DNA from: Megachile rotundata
Taxonomy: Eukaryota > Arthropoda > Insecta > Hymenoptera > Megachilidae
DNA: 64,000 bases
Direction of reading: 5' to 3'
Assembly: GCF_050947335.1 (NCBI RefSeq)
Contig: NW_027473508.1
Span: forward strand, 15,001-79,000
Positions 10,341-19,963 of the stretch are shown here, in pieces (the stretch's first letter is position 1; each line of letters begins with the position of its first letter). The notes beneath the pieces are model-generated. The model searched no databases and was not told the origin of the DNA. It was given only the letters and a program-made list of their open reading frames with translations. The position numbers and the translations under genes are program-made.

Positions 10341-13300
10341 CATTTTATATTTCTTTAAATCTTGTACGTGTGCTTTAACTGGTTGGCGATCCGTCGCCCC
10401 CTGAATTTCATAAACTATTGGTGAAATCTTACGAACGATACGGTACGGGCCTAGGAACTTCGGCATTAATTTCGCGGCGATATTTTTTTCGGCTGACGAT
10501 AACGCGTGGTTCCGACGCAATACTAGATCACCTACGCGGTATTGTTCGTCTCTACGTCTTAAATTGTAACGCGACGCCTGGTTAACTACCGCTTTATCGA
10601 GGTTTTTCACGACCCAGTCTTGAATTAACTTTAATTGTTTTAATCGTTTTTCCCACGCATCGCTGGTTGACGGTACTATATCCTCGGTTTTCGAGGACGA
10701 TTCGCGGTAACAATTAACTGGTCTAGGTTCTCTACCAAAGTTGAGAAAAGCGGGAGAGAATTTAGTAGCGCTATGATGCGCGGTATTATACGCGAAACGG
10801 AAATCGGTAAGGTGTCGGTCCCATTCCCGATGGTCCTTCCCTATGTACGATACGATCATAGTTTTCAATACTCGATTCACCCTTTCCACGGGATTGGCTT
10901 GTGGATGATATGGTGGGGTAGTCGATTGAAGAATGCCAAATTGCTCCGCGAGATCGGAAATTTCTCGATTTTTAAATTCGGTTCCGTTGTCGGTAACTAA
11001 TACGCGCGGTGCGCCCCAACGGCATAATATCAGGTCTTTTAACGCTTCTTTTACTTTTTTCCCGGTTGCACTCCGTAAGGGGCAGCATTCAACCCATTTC
11101 GTGAACAAGTCCTGGACTACCAGTACATACATGAAGCCGGAAAGACTTCGCGGAAACGGACCCATAATATCCGCGGCGATAATGTCCCACGGTTTCTCCG
11201 CGACTCGATATCCCATCAACCCGGCCGGAGCCAGCTGTTCGACCTTGGCGCGTTGGCAAACGGTACAGCGTCGCACATACTCCGCGATATCTTTGTACAT
11301 CCCTGGCCAATAATATCGGATGGCTACGCGGTCATAGGTTTTATCCACCCCTAAATGTCCGGCCTGAGGCTGATCATGTGCCTCGCGATAAATTTCGGGT
11401 CTTTGATCTTGCGGTATTACTAGTTTCCACTCGTCAAGATCTACGGTAACATCGGAAATATCGGTATTGGGTCTCTTCACGTATAACTGGCTGTCCAGAA
11501 TTTTCCACTCCGGAAAGCGGGACGGAAAGTTCTTTACGTCGGTAAATTTTCTTGAATACCAATCCGGGGTATCGATAATTGCGGTAAGAGCTCCGGCTTC
11601 TTCAACCGACTCCTCATACATTCGAGATAAAGCGTCGGGGACGCGATGCAACGCGCCTTGTCGGTAAATCACTTGAAAATCATATTCGAGAAGAGACAAG
11701 GCCCAGCGAGCTAGTCGACCGTTGGGATTTTTCATTGACCTTAGCCACCGGAGGCTATTATGGTCAGTAATGACCGTGAAACGATAACCTTCTAAATAAT
11801 GGCGAAATTTTTCTATCGACCAGACTATGGCTAAACACTCCAATTCGGTAGTGGAATATTTTCTTTCGGTAAGCGATAATGAGCGGCTCGCATATGCTAT
11901 CACGCGTTCTTCCTCGTCTATTTGTTGAGTAAGAACGGCGCCGACCCCTACAGTGCTTGCATCTGTCGCTAGCACGAATGATTTTGTAAAATCGGGACAA
12001 GACAGTATCGGAGCGGTAATTAAATATGTACGGACGGAATCAAACGCTTTCTGCTGTGGCTCCCCCCACTTCCATGTCACCTCTTTACGTAATAGTCGCG
12101 TTAAGGGCTCCGTTATTGTTGCGAAATGCGGAATAAATCTACGATACCATGAGCCCATTCCCAGAAATCTTCTTAATTGTTTAATGTTTTTCGGAACGGG
12201 ATAATTTAACACCGGCGCTACTTTTTCGGAATCTATTCGGAGGCCTTCTTTACCGACAATAAAACCCAGGTAACGGACTTCGGAACGGCAAAATTCGCAT
12301 TTTTCGGGATTAATTGTCAAGCCCGCGGTAGTAATTTTTCTGAGCACTATTCTTAACCAGTGCAAATGTTCTTCAAAGGTTTCTGTTACGATAATAATGT
12401 CGTCTAAATACGCGAACGCGTGGGGTTCCATTTCCGGACCGATCAATTTGTCTAATAAGCGTTGAAAGGTGGCGGGGGCTCCCGTTAGGCCATACGGCAT
12501 CCGGACGAAATGGAAGAGCCCCTTTCCCGGTACGGTAAAAGCAGTGATTTCCCTACTGCCCTTTTCTAGCGGAATCTGAAAATATGCCTGACTCAAATCT
12601 AAAGTCGAGAGATAATGCGCGGCACGTAATTTATCTAATATTCCCGTCATATTCGGTAATGGATACGCATCTTTCTTGGAAACTTCATTCACTTTCCGAA
12701 AATCTAAGCAAAACCGATATTTACCCGTCGATTTCTTAACCATCACAATGGGACTAGACCATTCGCTATGCGATGGTTCGATAATTCCGTCTTCTAGCAT
12801 TTTATCTACTTCGGTATAAATGGCTTGTTGTACAACCGGCGAGACGAGGTAATTCCGTTGTTTAATCGGCCTACTATCTCCTACGTCGATTCGATGTTCC
12901 GTTAATGTGGTGCACGAAGGTCGAAGAGGGGTTGGCGGCAATTCGGTATTTAAAAATTGATCAAGTTCTTTTCGTTGTGCGGGAGTGATTTCGAAAATTC
13001 CTAAGCATGACGGATCATAATCGGAGTATTGCGCGTTGTTTTGTATATCGAACGAGAATTCGACTTCGGGATCGGAAGAAAAGTACCACGCAGCGCGAGA
13101 AAAATCTACTACGATACCAAATAGATTTAGGAAATCTATTCCTACGATACACGGAACGGCAAGATCGTTTAAGAGGTATATTTCGAGAGTGCGAGTTTGA
13201 TCTTTCAGCGTGATTGTCGCGGTAATACTGGTGTTCGTTTCCTCCACCTGACCCGTAGCGGTCATGATTCGGCACATTCGGGATGTCTGTCTCGGAAGAT

Positions 13301-13541
13301 CGACCGTTGATATAGCGGTATTTCTCAAAAACGTTCGACTCGAACCGGAATCTAGTAGAGCGCGAAGGGAATTTTGCTGAATTTGCAGCTCGATAAAGTA
13401 CAAGAAATTAGAAGCGGTATGCGCGAATGCATTGTAGAAATATTCTGGGGGGTCGGTAACGGAAACTGGGGCTTGTTGATCGTTTTCGGGTGGAGTCGCG
13501 TGGGCCCCTAACGGCGACTCCGTCTCGGGTTTCCCGCACAC
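10338..13541 (-). CDS. pol: Element N pol: protease, RT, RNase H, integrase
   Basis: 1,067 codons, uninterrupted. The apparent first codon at 13541 is GTG, so the frame is entered by -1 frameshifting from gag, not by its own start. Domains in order: aspartic protease with LLDSGSS (D64); RT with the LDLSQAYFQ block near 315 and YLDD at 378-381; RNase H with D527, E568 and D593; integrase zinc motif H722, H729, C759, C762; integrase core D791, D851, E886 (DD34-35E by hand count); and a GPY/F-like LGPYRIV near the end. Every catalytic residue expected for a gypsy Pol is present and the length is normal. It makes the enzymes for particle maturation, cDNA synthesis and insertion. Gag overlaps it by 34 nt upstream; the ORF3 acceptor overlaps its stop. 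Confidence 0.95.
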   Translation of the reverse strand: MCGKPETESPLGAHATPPENDQQAPVSVTDPPEYFYNAFAHTASNFLYFIELQIQQNSLRALLDSGSSRTFLRNTAISTVDLPRQTSRMCRIMTATGQVEETNTSITATITLKDQTRTLEIYLLNDLAVPCIVGIDFLNLFGIVVDFSRAAWYFSSDPEVEFSFDIQNNAQYSDYDPSCLGIFEITPAQRKELDQFLNTELPPTPLRPSCTTLTEHRIDVGDSRPIKQRNYLVSPVVQQAIYTEVDKMLEDGIIEPSHSEWSSPIVMVKKSTGKYRFCLDFRKVNEVSKKDAYPLPNMTGILDKLRAAHYLSTLDLSQAYFQIPLEKGSREITAFTVPGKGLFHFVRMPYGLTGAPATFQRLLDKLIGPEMEPHAFAYLDDIIIVTETFEEHLHWLRIVLRKITTAGLTINPEKCEFCRSEVRYLGFIVGKEGLRIDSEKVAPVLNYPVPKNIKQLRRFLGMGSWYRRFIPHFATITEPLTRLLRKEVTWKWGEPQQKAFDSVRTYLITAPILSCPDFTKSFVLATDASTVGVGAVLTQQIDEEERVIAYASRSLSLTERKYSTTELECLAIVWSIEKFRHYLEGYRFTVITDHNSLRWLRSMKNPNGRLARWALSLLEYDFQVIYRQGALHRVPDALSRMYEESVEEAGALTAIIDTPDWYSRKFTDVKNFPSRFPEWKILDSQLYVKRPNTDISDVTVDLDEWKLVIPQDQRPEIYREAHDQPQAGHLGVDKTYDRVAIRYYWPGMYKDIAEYVRRCTVCQRAKVEQLAPAGLMGYRVAEKPWDIIAADIMGPFPRSLSGFMYVLVVQDLFTKWVECCPLRSATGKKVKEALKDLILCRWGAPRVLVTDNGTEFKNREISDLAEQFGILQSTTPPYHPQANPVERVNRVLKTMIVSYIGKDHREWDRHLTDFRFAYNTAHHSATKFSPAFLNFGREPRPVNCYRESSSKTEDIVPSTSDAWEKRLKQLKLIQDWVVKNLDKAVVNQASRYNLRRRDEQYRVGDLVLRRNHALSSAEKNIAAKLMPKFLGPYRIVRKISPIVYEIQGATDRQPVKAHVQDLKKYKM
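13492..13535 (-). promoter_or_regulatory. -1 ribosomal frameshift signal, element N gag-pol
   Basis: On the coding strand the heptamer GGGAAAC (13529-13535) is in phase with gag as G GGA AAC, the canonical X XXY YYZ arrangement. After a 7-nt spacer comes an 8-bp perfect stem, GGAGTCGC (13514-13521) with GCGACTCC (13492-13499), and a 14-nt loop. The gag stop lies within the stem region and pol is open in the -1 frame, so the signal sits exactly where the shift is needed. Confidence 0.85.
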
Positions 13542-15175
13542 TTCTCACACGTCTCAACCGTTTCATCCTTTTTCCCGCATCGATAGCAGTATCGACGTTG
13601 CGGGAGCGGGCAGTTGGCTGCTCGATGCCCCGTCTTCTCGCAGTTCCAACACTTTCCCCCCTCGCTCTTCGCGGTGTTGTCAGGTGGAGGGTTCGCGTTA
13701 TTACCAGCAGGATTGACGTTTCGCGCGGCGTCTCGCGACGGAACCGCTCTTCCTGTTCCATCGCCTGTTCTTCGGGACATATGAGAACTATTCTGCTCCG
13801 CGCGCCTACTTTGGTTCCGGTATGGCATTTCACGATATTCGGGATGATTTGTATACGGATCGGTATACGCGCCGGAAGTCATCGGCGCGGGGTCTTCTTC
13901 CCATGCGGCATATACGGGATGATATCGCGTCGCGGCACGAGAGTTCGGACACGCCAGTGCGGGATACAATGATCGTTCCGGAGGTGGAGGAAGTCTATAG
14001 GCCCTCATGGCACTCTGGGTCTGCTCCGCGGATCTCGCCGCGAGAGTCAGACTCGCAAAATCGGTATACTCTCTTCGGGACACGGCTTGTTGTAGTCGCG
14101 GGACCATATGTTCATGCGTGCACCTTAATTGGTCTACTAAAGGCCACGGTGGTCGTAAACGATTCAATAATGCGCGCATGCAGGTAATAAAATCGACAAC
14201 CCTCTCGTGCTCTCCTTGAGTTCTATTCGCGATTTCGCGCCGTAACGCGCTTTGTAATTCATGGTCGATAAATCGCGCCCGATACGCATCTTTAAATTCT
14301 TCCCACGTGGTCCAGTTCTCATCCCGAAATCTCGCCCACTCCGCCGCGATACCCCCCAAAACAAACGGAATACATTTTAATAACGCGTCATCGGGAGTGG
14401 CGGCATAGGCGCGACATTCTTCGATCCGCGTTAGAAACATTTCGGGGTCCTCCCCTCTCGCTCCGGAAAAGCGGATATTCCATCTGCGTAATAAATCTAG
14501 AACAGCGGTATTCAAAACGGTATGATGTCCTACGGTTACCGGTATCCGTTCCCCGACCCCCGAGGCACCACGCGGAACGTTATCCGGTACAGCGGGATCG
14601 GATCTCGGGATCCCTTCGAATCTCGATTGACGTGAAGCCCTTATCCATGGTGGCTCATATTGGCTAGGGATCGGAATCGCATCATCGAATGAAGTTTCGG
14701 TACGTTGGGAATGCTTGTCGATCGGTAAGTCAGCTGGCGGTATGCGAGGGTCGGTATCGGTAATGGTTCCCCTTCTTTCGGTACGCTCCAGTGGTCGTCG
14801 CGTCGGTAAATCAGTTGCCTGTCTGACCCGAGCAGCGCCTAAGGTGTCGGCGCGGAAGTGGGGGTCACTCGCGCTCCGCGGAATTGCTCCCGTCGAAAAT
14901 CGAGGCGGAAGGTAACCGGTCTGAGCGGAACGCGGGGGATCGGGGAGGAGGTCCCGCGGCGGCGGGGTGGCCGCTCGTAAGGGCGGTTCACCCGCAACCC
15001 CGGATGCCTCCTCACCTCCCGTCGTCACTGGTTCCCCTCTTAAATGTTGTTCGAGCCTTGTACGTAAGACCGGTAATATCCCCTTTGTCGATAAACCTCG
15101 GGCCGATAATTGCTCAACTAACTCGTCCAATGTCAAGGATCGCAACCAATCCTTCCCGGGGGGTGTTCGTTGCAT
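13508..15175 (-). CDS. gag: Element N gag polyprotein
   Basis: 555 residues from an ATG at 15175. Residues ~12-48 (LTLDELVEQL... with a following helix) look like a SAP-type helix-turn-helix, sometimes found at the start of insect gypsy Gags. A long disordered Pro/Arg-rich stretch runs to about 210. The capsid-like part follows (DLLRRWNIRFSG, then AEWARF and FKDAYRARF), matching the retrotransposon gag family. The nucleocapsid has a CCHC knuckle CWNCEKTGHRAANC (509-522) and a second Cys cluster CYRC...CEKC (530-546). It forms the particle and packages RNA. It ends 34 nt past the start of the open pol frame, at the frameshift signal. No disabling change is seen. Confidence 0.93.
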   Translation of the reverse strand: MQRTPPGKDWLRSLTLDELVEQLSARGLSTKGILPVLRTRLEQHLRGEPVTTGGEEASGVAGEPPLRAATPPPRDLLPDPPRSAQTGYLPPRFSTGAIPRSASDPHFRADTLGAARVRQATDLPTRRPLERTERRGTITDTDPRIPPADLPIDKHSQRTETSFDDAIPIPSQYEPPWIRASRQSRFEGIPRSDPAVPDNVPRGASGVGERIPVTVGHHTVLNTAVLDLLRRWNIRFSGARGEDPEMFLTRIEECRAYAATPDDALLKCIPFVLGGIAAEWARFRDENWTTWEEFKDAYRARFIDHELQSALRREIANRTQGEHERVVDFITCMRALLNRLRPPWPLVDQLRCTHEHMVPRLQQAVSRREYTDFASLTLAARSAEQTQSAMRAYRLPPPPERSLYPALACPNSRAATRYHPVYAAWEEDPAPMTSGAYTDPYTNHPEYREMPYRNQSRRAEQNSSHMSRRTGDGTGRAVPSRDAARNVNPAGNNANPPPDNTAKSEGGKCWNCEKTGHRAANCPLPQRRYCYRCGKKDETVETCEKCAGNPRRSRR

Positions 15176-15818
15176 TTTTACTAATAATAAATTTTTCGGT
15201 ACGCGGCAATTCTAACGTAATTACACGGAAATCTAAAAGAAGAACCTCTAAGTTTTTTCCAGCGTTCGAAATCGATGCTATTCAGTTGCTCGTTTCAACG
15301 GTAAGGACACGTGGTAAACGGCTGTTTACGACGCGCTCGCTCGTGGCCTTGACGCCCCTTCGACAGTTTCTTTGTCCGCTAACGAAAACAAGCCGGAATA
15401 TCTGACTCGAAGACTGTATACAATTTCAACCTACGTTCGAAATCTAACCGTTTCGTGAAGACGGTACGGTACGAAAATGCGTGTTTATTACACTTGAACG
15501 GTTTACGGCGTTATTGTCCCCGACACTTCTTCTATACGGTAATTATGTTTGCCCTTCGAACTTGGTCGAGAACCGAAGACGGTTAACTCGAGGGTTACGA
15601 AAAAAAAATTGTGTTTAGAATTTTCGGAATATTCTAGTAACGGAACTCAGCGAAATGCGTGGCTAACGGTATTTCTTACGGGAATAAACAGCAAAATACT
15701 TTTAAAGATATTTTCGATACTTTTACACGATCGTTTGTCGGTAATTAAATTCGATAATTATTCTAGCGTCCTTTACTTTGGAATTTACCCTTTAAAGGCC
15801 CCACGTTGGGCGCCAATT
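15176..15818 (-). other. Leader of element N with tRNA-Lys primer binding site
   Basis: 5' untranslated leader between the 5' LTR and the gag ATG. At 15798-15815 the coding strand reads TGGCGCCCAACGTGGGGC, an 18-nt complement of the tRNA-Lys(CUU) 3' end, separated from the LTR by 3 nt. The rest is AT-rich with scattered TACGGTA motifs and a donor-like CGTAAGA near 15674-15680; no other gene is visible. Confidence 0.88.
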
Positions 15819-17745
15819 TGCTACACGGTATTTCGCGGCTAGCTCGGTAACGGCCCGCGACCCCGCTTCGCTCGCGAATTCTCGATCGGCCCCTCTTGAC
15901 CGTGCCCGCGACGATGACCGCCGCGGCGCCTCCGCGGATTCGCGAGCGCGTAGCACTTCGGCGCCCGATCCGAACCCGTTCGATATCGCTTTATTTTATT
16001 TGAAAATTGGGCGCCAGACGCTTCTCAGCGTCGCGATAAAGAACTTAGACGCGAAACGAGACTCTATAGCGGAAAGATGGGAAAATCGTGTATGTCGATC
16101 TCGGAAAAGCGCGGAAGATTCGAATCGGCGGCGGAACGGCTCGGTAGCTCAGTATCCGAACGCGATAGTAGAGTGGCGGGATTCTTTAAGGGTAAAGGAG
16201 CTAGACGCGGAGGCGGACGAGAGTACGTGATTCGGGATAATTCGCGAGAAACCTCAAGTTAGCGGTATTTGTTAACAGCGGTGTTTTATTTAATATCTAA
16301 GTAACCTAGGCGTACAGTGTGATCCAGTATCGGAATTTGATTTAACCGTAACGTTCTCGGCGGAAGGCCGAGATACGATCTCCGCGAGATTTTAACCACG
16401 GAAGCGAAATATGCAAGTTCCTAAGCGGAATACAATCTTTGATATTTCCTCGATTCCCGGAACGGTACGCGACGCAACTAATTTAACGGAAACGCAACGC
16501 AAATACTTAACCAAACGCGACGCAATTATTCTAACGGAACGCAACGCGGCGAAACGCGACGAGACGCGACGGGACGCGACGAGACGCGACGTAACGCAAT
16601 TATACTAAACGCAACGGAATCTAACGCACTTAGTTTTATACGAGACGCGATTTAATTCTACACGCGGAACGGTTCTGTATCGGCGACCGTCTAGAGAGAG
16701 AAAGCGAGAAGTTACGCGACAGACACGAAATGTCCGGTACGACAAACATGCACTTTACGTTCTACTCCCGTACCAAGAGTTCGCGAAATCGAGACGTGGG
16801 AGGGTACAATATTGTCAAAGGCCTACTCGAGACGATACTTTAATTGTAGCTTACGCTGTACCATTCCCCGGTACAGGTTCGGTGATCCGGCCGAGTGGCG
16901 ATTCGAGAGATCGAGAAGCGATCTCTCGACGACACGAAAAAGTCCGGACGTCGGGATCCGCGACCGTCCCGGACAGGGGCCCCCGGGTTTCTTTACCCTT
17001 CTAACTTAAGCTAATTTCCCTACGATACAAAGCCACTCCGGTCACACTTTGCAGAACCTGCCCGTGAATGGCAAGCCAGGTGATCTACAACCCACGATAT
17101 GACGATCTCGATTTCGCGCTCTTTACAACGATATGGCGGTAATTGAGGGGGCTTACCAAGGTGTCCAGGCACAGGTCGCAGCGGAATCGGGATTCGATAC
17201 TTTTCCTCACGGAACGATAATACTGATTTTTCTTTGAAACAAACTGAGGCAAATGCCGAATACAGAATAAGAATCCGCGAGCCCTTGCGCCGGTATTAGG
17301 ACACCTCGTAGCCTACCCCCACCCTCTGCCGGAGTTTCCGAATTCTATCGAAGTCTTCTTCGGCAGGGCTTCTTCCGTCTCCGCAGCCTCTCTTCTTCTG
17401 TCGTAGGGCCGGAGCGGGGAAGCGGCAGGGAATCGGCACTTTCCTCCGGCGTACGTCGGTATCTCGCTGGGTTCTCTCCTCTTACTCCGCTGCCTCTCTT
17501 CGTCTATCGGAGGGTCCGAGCGGGGTAGCGGCAGAGCAGCGGCGTTTTCCCTCGACGTACGTCGCTCCTTCGTTGACCGTGACGTCATTCTCCGGCGGTA
17601 CATATGAAATAGTATAGCGACAGAATTTGTTCTTACGATAGTATACGCGCTTCGTTCTCTCTCTAGACGGTATTTGACTGCGACCTATGACCCGTCCGGT
17701 CTCCCGGGGAGGCTCCTTGTGACGGGTATAAAATACCACGTCACA
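15819..17745 (-). repeat. Right (5') LTR of element N
   Basis: Copy of 6894-8820 at a constant offset of 8,925 bp. I found no mismatch in the lines compared, including the CpG-rich repeat cluster and the region around 17260-17600. As the 5' LTR it carries the promoter for minus-strand transcription. It is followed by the second CTTT target copy at 17746-17749. Confidence 0.95.
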
Positions 17746-18568
17746 CTTTATTTGCGCGGTCGTGATCGGGTAGATGTTGGGACACAACCGTGTTTACATT
17801 CGCATGTGGTTCCCCAAACGACGGAATCTGCGAGATCTCCTCAACATCTTCCACCTGTACAAAAGGTTCCTCCAATTCTACGTCCTTGTCGGAGAAGTTG
17901 GCGATTCTTACGATAGCCCTGCCTTGTCTTATTTTAACTAGCGCATCTCCTAATAGCACGTCCGGCGCCAATTCCCTTCGGGCGACGTAGCCCGTGTCGG
18001 GCCCTATCGCGCGTATTTTTACGTTCATGATAGTACGAGCCTTTATCTTAATGGGGTTTCCGGTATCGAACGGTATTACTACGTCCTTCCGACGGACACA
18101 TTGGTCCCGCATCGAAATCTCCGCGTCCGTCAGGAACGGGTTCCCGAGTATTCCCTGCGTCGGTATCGGGAAGCAATTTTGCACGACGTAAAATTTGAAT
18201 TTTTCACCGAACAATGTGACATTCGTTGCCCCTATAGTGAGCACGGCCTGAGCTGAAATGCCCGATATTGACATACGGTCGTCCAAATTTATGACCATTT
18301 CGGGTCTTAATGCTCCTATTTTGATCAAATTTGGCTCCGCGCCCGTATCAATCATGAGGGCTGATTTGGCCTTGAGTTCTGGCGCAGTGACGCTTATCTG
18401 CGGAATCATTACTCCCCGTCCGTTGTTATAATTAATTCGGGCTGTTCTAGCGTTACTGTGTGTATTGCTTTCGCGCTTGGGCCCTCCCGTCTCCTGGTCG
18501 CCACGGGCGGGAGGGCTTGCTCGTTTCCCGAATTTCGCATTTGCTCGTTGTATCGACGCTTTCTGCAT
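17746..18568 (-). pseudogene. pro: Element A pol, 5' part: aspartic protease (cut by element N)
   Basis: Frame from an ATG at 18568 that overlaps gag by 160 nt; it is reached by -1 frameshifting at 18523-18529. The first ~55 residues are a basic linker, then IDTGAEPNLIK carries the protease active-site DTG, with ILGNPFL as the conserved downstream block near residue 140. The frame then runs 100 residues towards RT and is cut at 17746 by the element N insertion. The remainder lies at 2904-6893. It processes Gag and Gag-Pol in the intact element. The protein is only moderately similar to element B's protease, in contrast with the almost identical gag. Confidence 0.85.
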
Positions 18569-19704
18569 TCGTGCAGATCGTGACCCGGAATGTTGCAGTA
18601 TCGGCAGAATCTATCGGGCAGTGGCGGATCTCTCCTATCATCTCCGCGGGGGTATCGCGTGAATCCCCGATTCGCCTGGTAGTTCCGCGGCGGAACGGGC
18701 GACGTTGGTTTCCACGAGTCGCGACGCGGCGGACTGCTAAAACGGCGTTCGCGCCATTCCGAGTTTTGATCATGTCTTCCGAAATCAACGCGACGCGGAG
18801 ATTCGTTTCTTCTAAAGTCTCTACTCGATCGCCAGTCGGGAGTTCCGTCACGCTGTTCGAAATTCACGCGGCGCACTTCGGTACGGCCCTGTCTCGACTT
18901 TTCTAACTCTAGTCTCTTGAACACCGAGATGGCTTCTCGAAATACGCATTTTAGAGGTTCGGCCGCGACCACTTTCACTTCCAAGCGCATGGGTGACATC
19001 AACCCATCAATAAAGCAGCTTTTCGCGAAATTGTTGATTTCATCGATATTAGGCGCGCCTCGGTCGCAATCGAGGATCGCATCACGCAAGTCTTTTACCC
19101 GGGTTATAAAATCTAGAACGTGCTCACCGTTCTTCATGTAGATACTGGCTAATTCGCCGCGGTAGTAGTCGACGGTGCGTTGTGGTCCGAAGATGTCCTT
19201 TAGGGTGTTGCACAGCTCAGCGACGGTGTAGATCTCTTCGTCCTCCACAGCGGCAGCGGCGTGCCCCCTCAAGTGTCCAATAATGAGTTTAACCAGTGTT
19301 CCCTCGGCGTGAGCGGGAATTAACTGCCTGGCTCTTTTACACGCCCGTGTAAATGTTAATAAAGTCGGTGAGGAACCATTGAAAACGGGCACCATTTTTA
19401 CCGCTTCGTTAAGGGTATAACTGACGGATTCACTGGCAATGGCAACACTTGGCACCTCCATCTCCGTGGGTAGTTCTTCGGGAATGTCACTTTTCCTCGG
19501 TATCGCCCCTTGGCTCTTTTCGGCTTTCCGGATTTTTGCTAGCACTGCCTCGTTCCGCAGGCGAGCTTCCTCCAGTTCTCGTCTCTCGCTGTCAAGCATT
19601 CGGGCTTCCTCTCGAAGGCGCCTCTCCTTCTCGATTTGTTGCTTTTGCACCATGGCCATTTCGTCCTCACTCATTATTTCCGTCTGCCTCGAACGGAGTT
19701 CCAT
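18409..19704 (-). CDS. gag: Element A gag polyprotein
   Basis: 431 residues from the ATG at 19704. Element B's gag begins 13 codons further upstream; in A that upstream ATG (19741-19743) is followed at codon 3 by a stop, so only the internal ATG can be used. Residues ~18-65 are a strongly charged coiled coil (QKQQIEKERRLREEARML). A capsid-like region follows (FNGSSPTLLTFTRACKRARQLI ... DYYRGELASIYMKNGEH), then an Arg/Ser-rich linker and a single CCHC knuckle CRYCNIPGHDLHEC (367-380). The frameshift heptamer lies just after the knuckle. It is very close to B gag until the frameshift hairpin; the ~35-residue tails then differ. Confidence 0.9.
   Translation of the reverse strand: MELRSRQTEIMSEDEMAMVQKQQIEKERRLREEARMLDSERRELEEARLRNEAVLAKIRKAEKSQGAIPRKSDIPEELPTEMEVPSVAIASESVSYTLNEAVKMVPVFNGSSPTLLTFTRACKRARQLIPAHAEGTLVKLIIGHLRGHAAAAVEDEEIYTVAELCNTLKDIFGPQRTVDYYRGELASIYMKNGEHVLDFITRVKDLRDAILDCDRGAPNIDEINNFAKSCFIDGLMSPMRLEVKVVAAEPLKCVFREAISVFKRLELEKSRQGRTEVRRVNFEQRDGTPDWRSSRDFRRNESPRRVDFGRHDQNSEWRERRFSSPPRRDSWKPTSPVPPRNYQANRGFTRYPRGDDRRDPPLPDRFCRYCNIPGHDLHECRKRRYNEQMRNSGNEQALPPVATRRREGPSAKAIHTVTLEQPELIITTDGE
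18481..18529 (-). promoter_or_regulatory. -1 ribosomal frameshift signal, element A gag-pro
   Basis: GGGAAAC (18523-18529) is in phase with gag as G GGA AAC. A 6-nt spacer (GAGCAA) follows, then a 9-bp perfect stem GCCCTCCCG (18508-18516) with CGGGAGGGC (18481-18489). Element B has the same heptamer, spacer and stem but a different loop, so the paired arms are kept while the loop drifts. Confidence 0.88.
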
Positions 19705-19963
19705 CGGCGTCGTCTTCTGCGTCCCAGCCGGTTGCTATGGCATGTTGACGGCAGAATTCGTCTACCGAGGGCGGACACGACCACTCGTTCTCGCGGAACG
19801 CCCGGAAAAAGTCCACCAATACATTGTCTGGCACTTCCCTGTGGTTATACACTTTTATGGCACTTCTTGTGTCCAAAATGTCGTAGCTGAATAACGGCAC
19901 TTCGCGTGACGACGTCCCAGTGTCCGATTCGCTATCCAAGGTCACAATTTCTGGTCCAAACAC
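19667..19963 (-). other. Leader open frame overlapping the gag start, element A (weak)
   Basis: A 98-codon acidic frame in a different phase from gag, overlapping the first gag codons. Its first displayed codon is GTG, and I find no in-frame ATG between it and the upstream stop. Element B keeps the same frame (27403-27699). The two copies differ at about 15 bases and 5 amino acids by eye. It is either a chance open frame or a frame entered by non-AUG initiation; I do not assert a protein. Confidence 0.25.

Larger units (their letters stand above)
6894..17745 (-). mobile_element. Complete Ty3/gypsy element N, nested in element A pol
   Basis: 10,852 bp. On the coding strand: 5' LTR (15819-17745), tRNA-Lys primer binding site, leader, gag (13508-15175), -1 frameshift signal, pol (10338-13541), ORF3 (9409-10239), polypurine tract and 3' LTR (6894-8820). 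The LTRs show no difference where I compared them, all three genes are open and a 4-bp duplication flanks the element. This indicates a recent insertion that may still be competent. It is unrelated at close range to elements A and B: different primer tRNA, Gag, protease motif (DSG) and LTR length. Confidence 0.95.
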
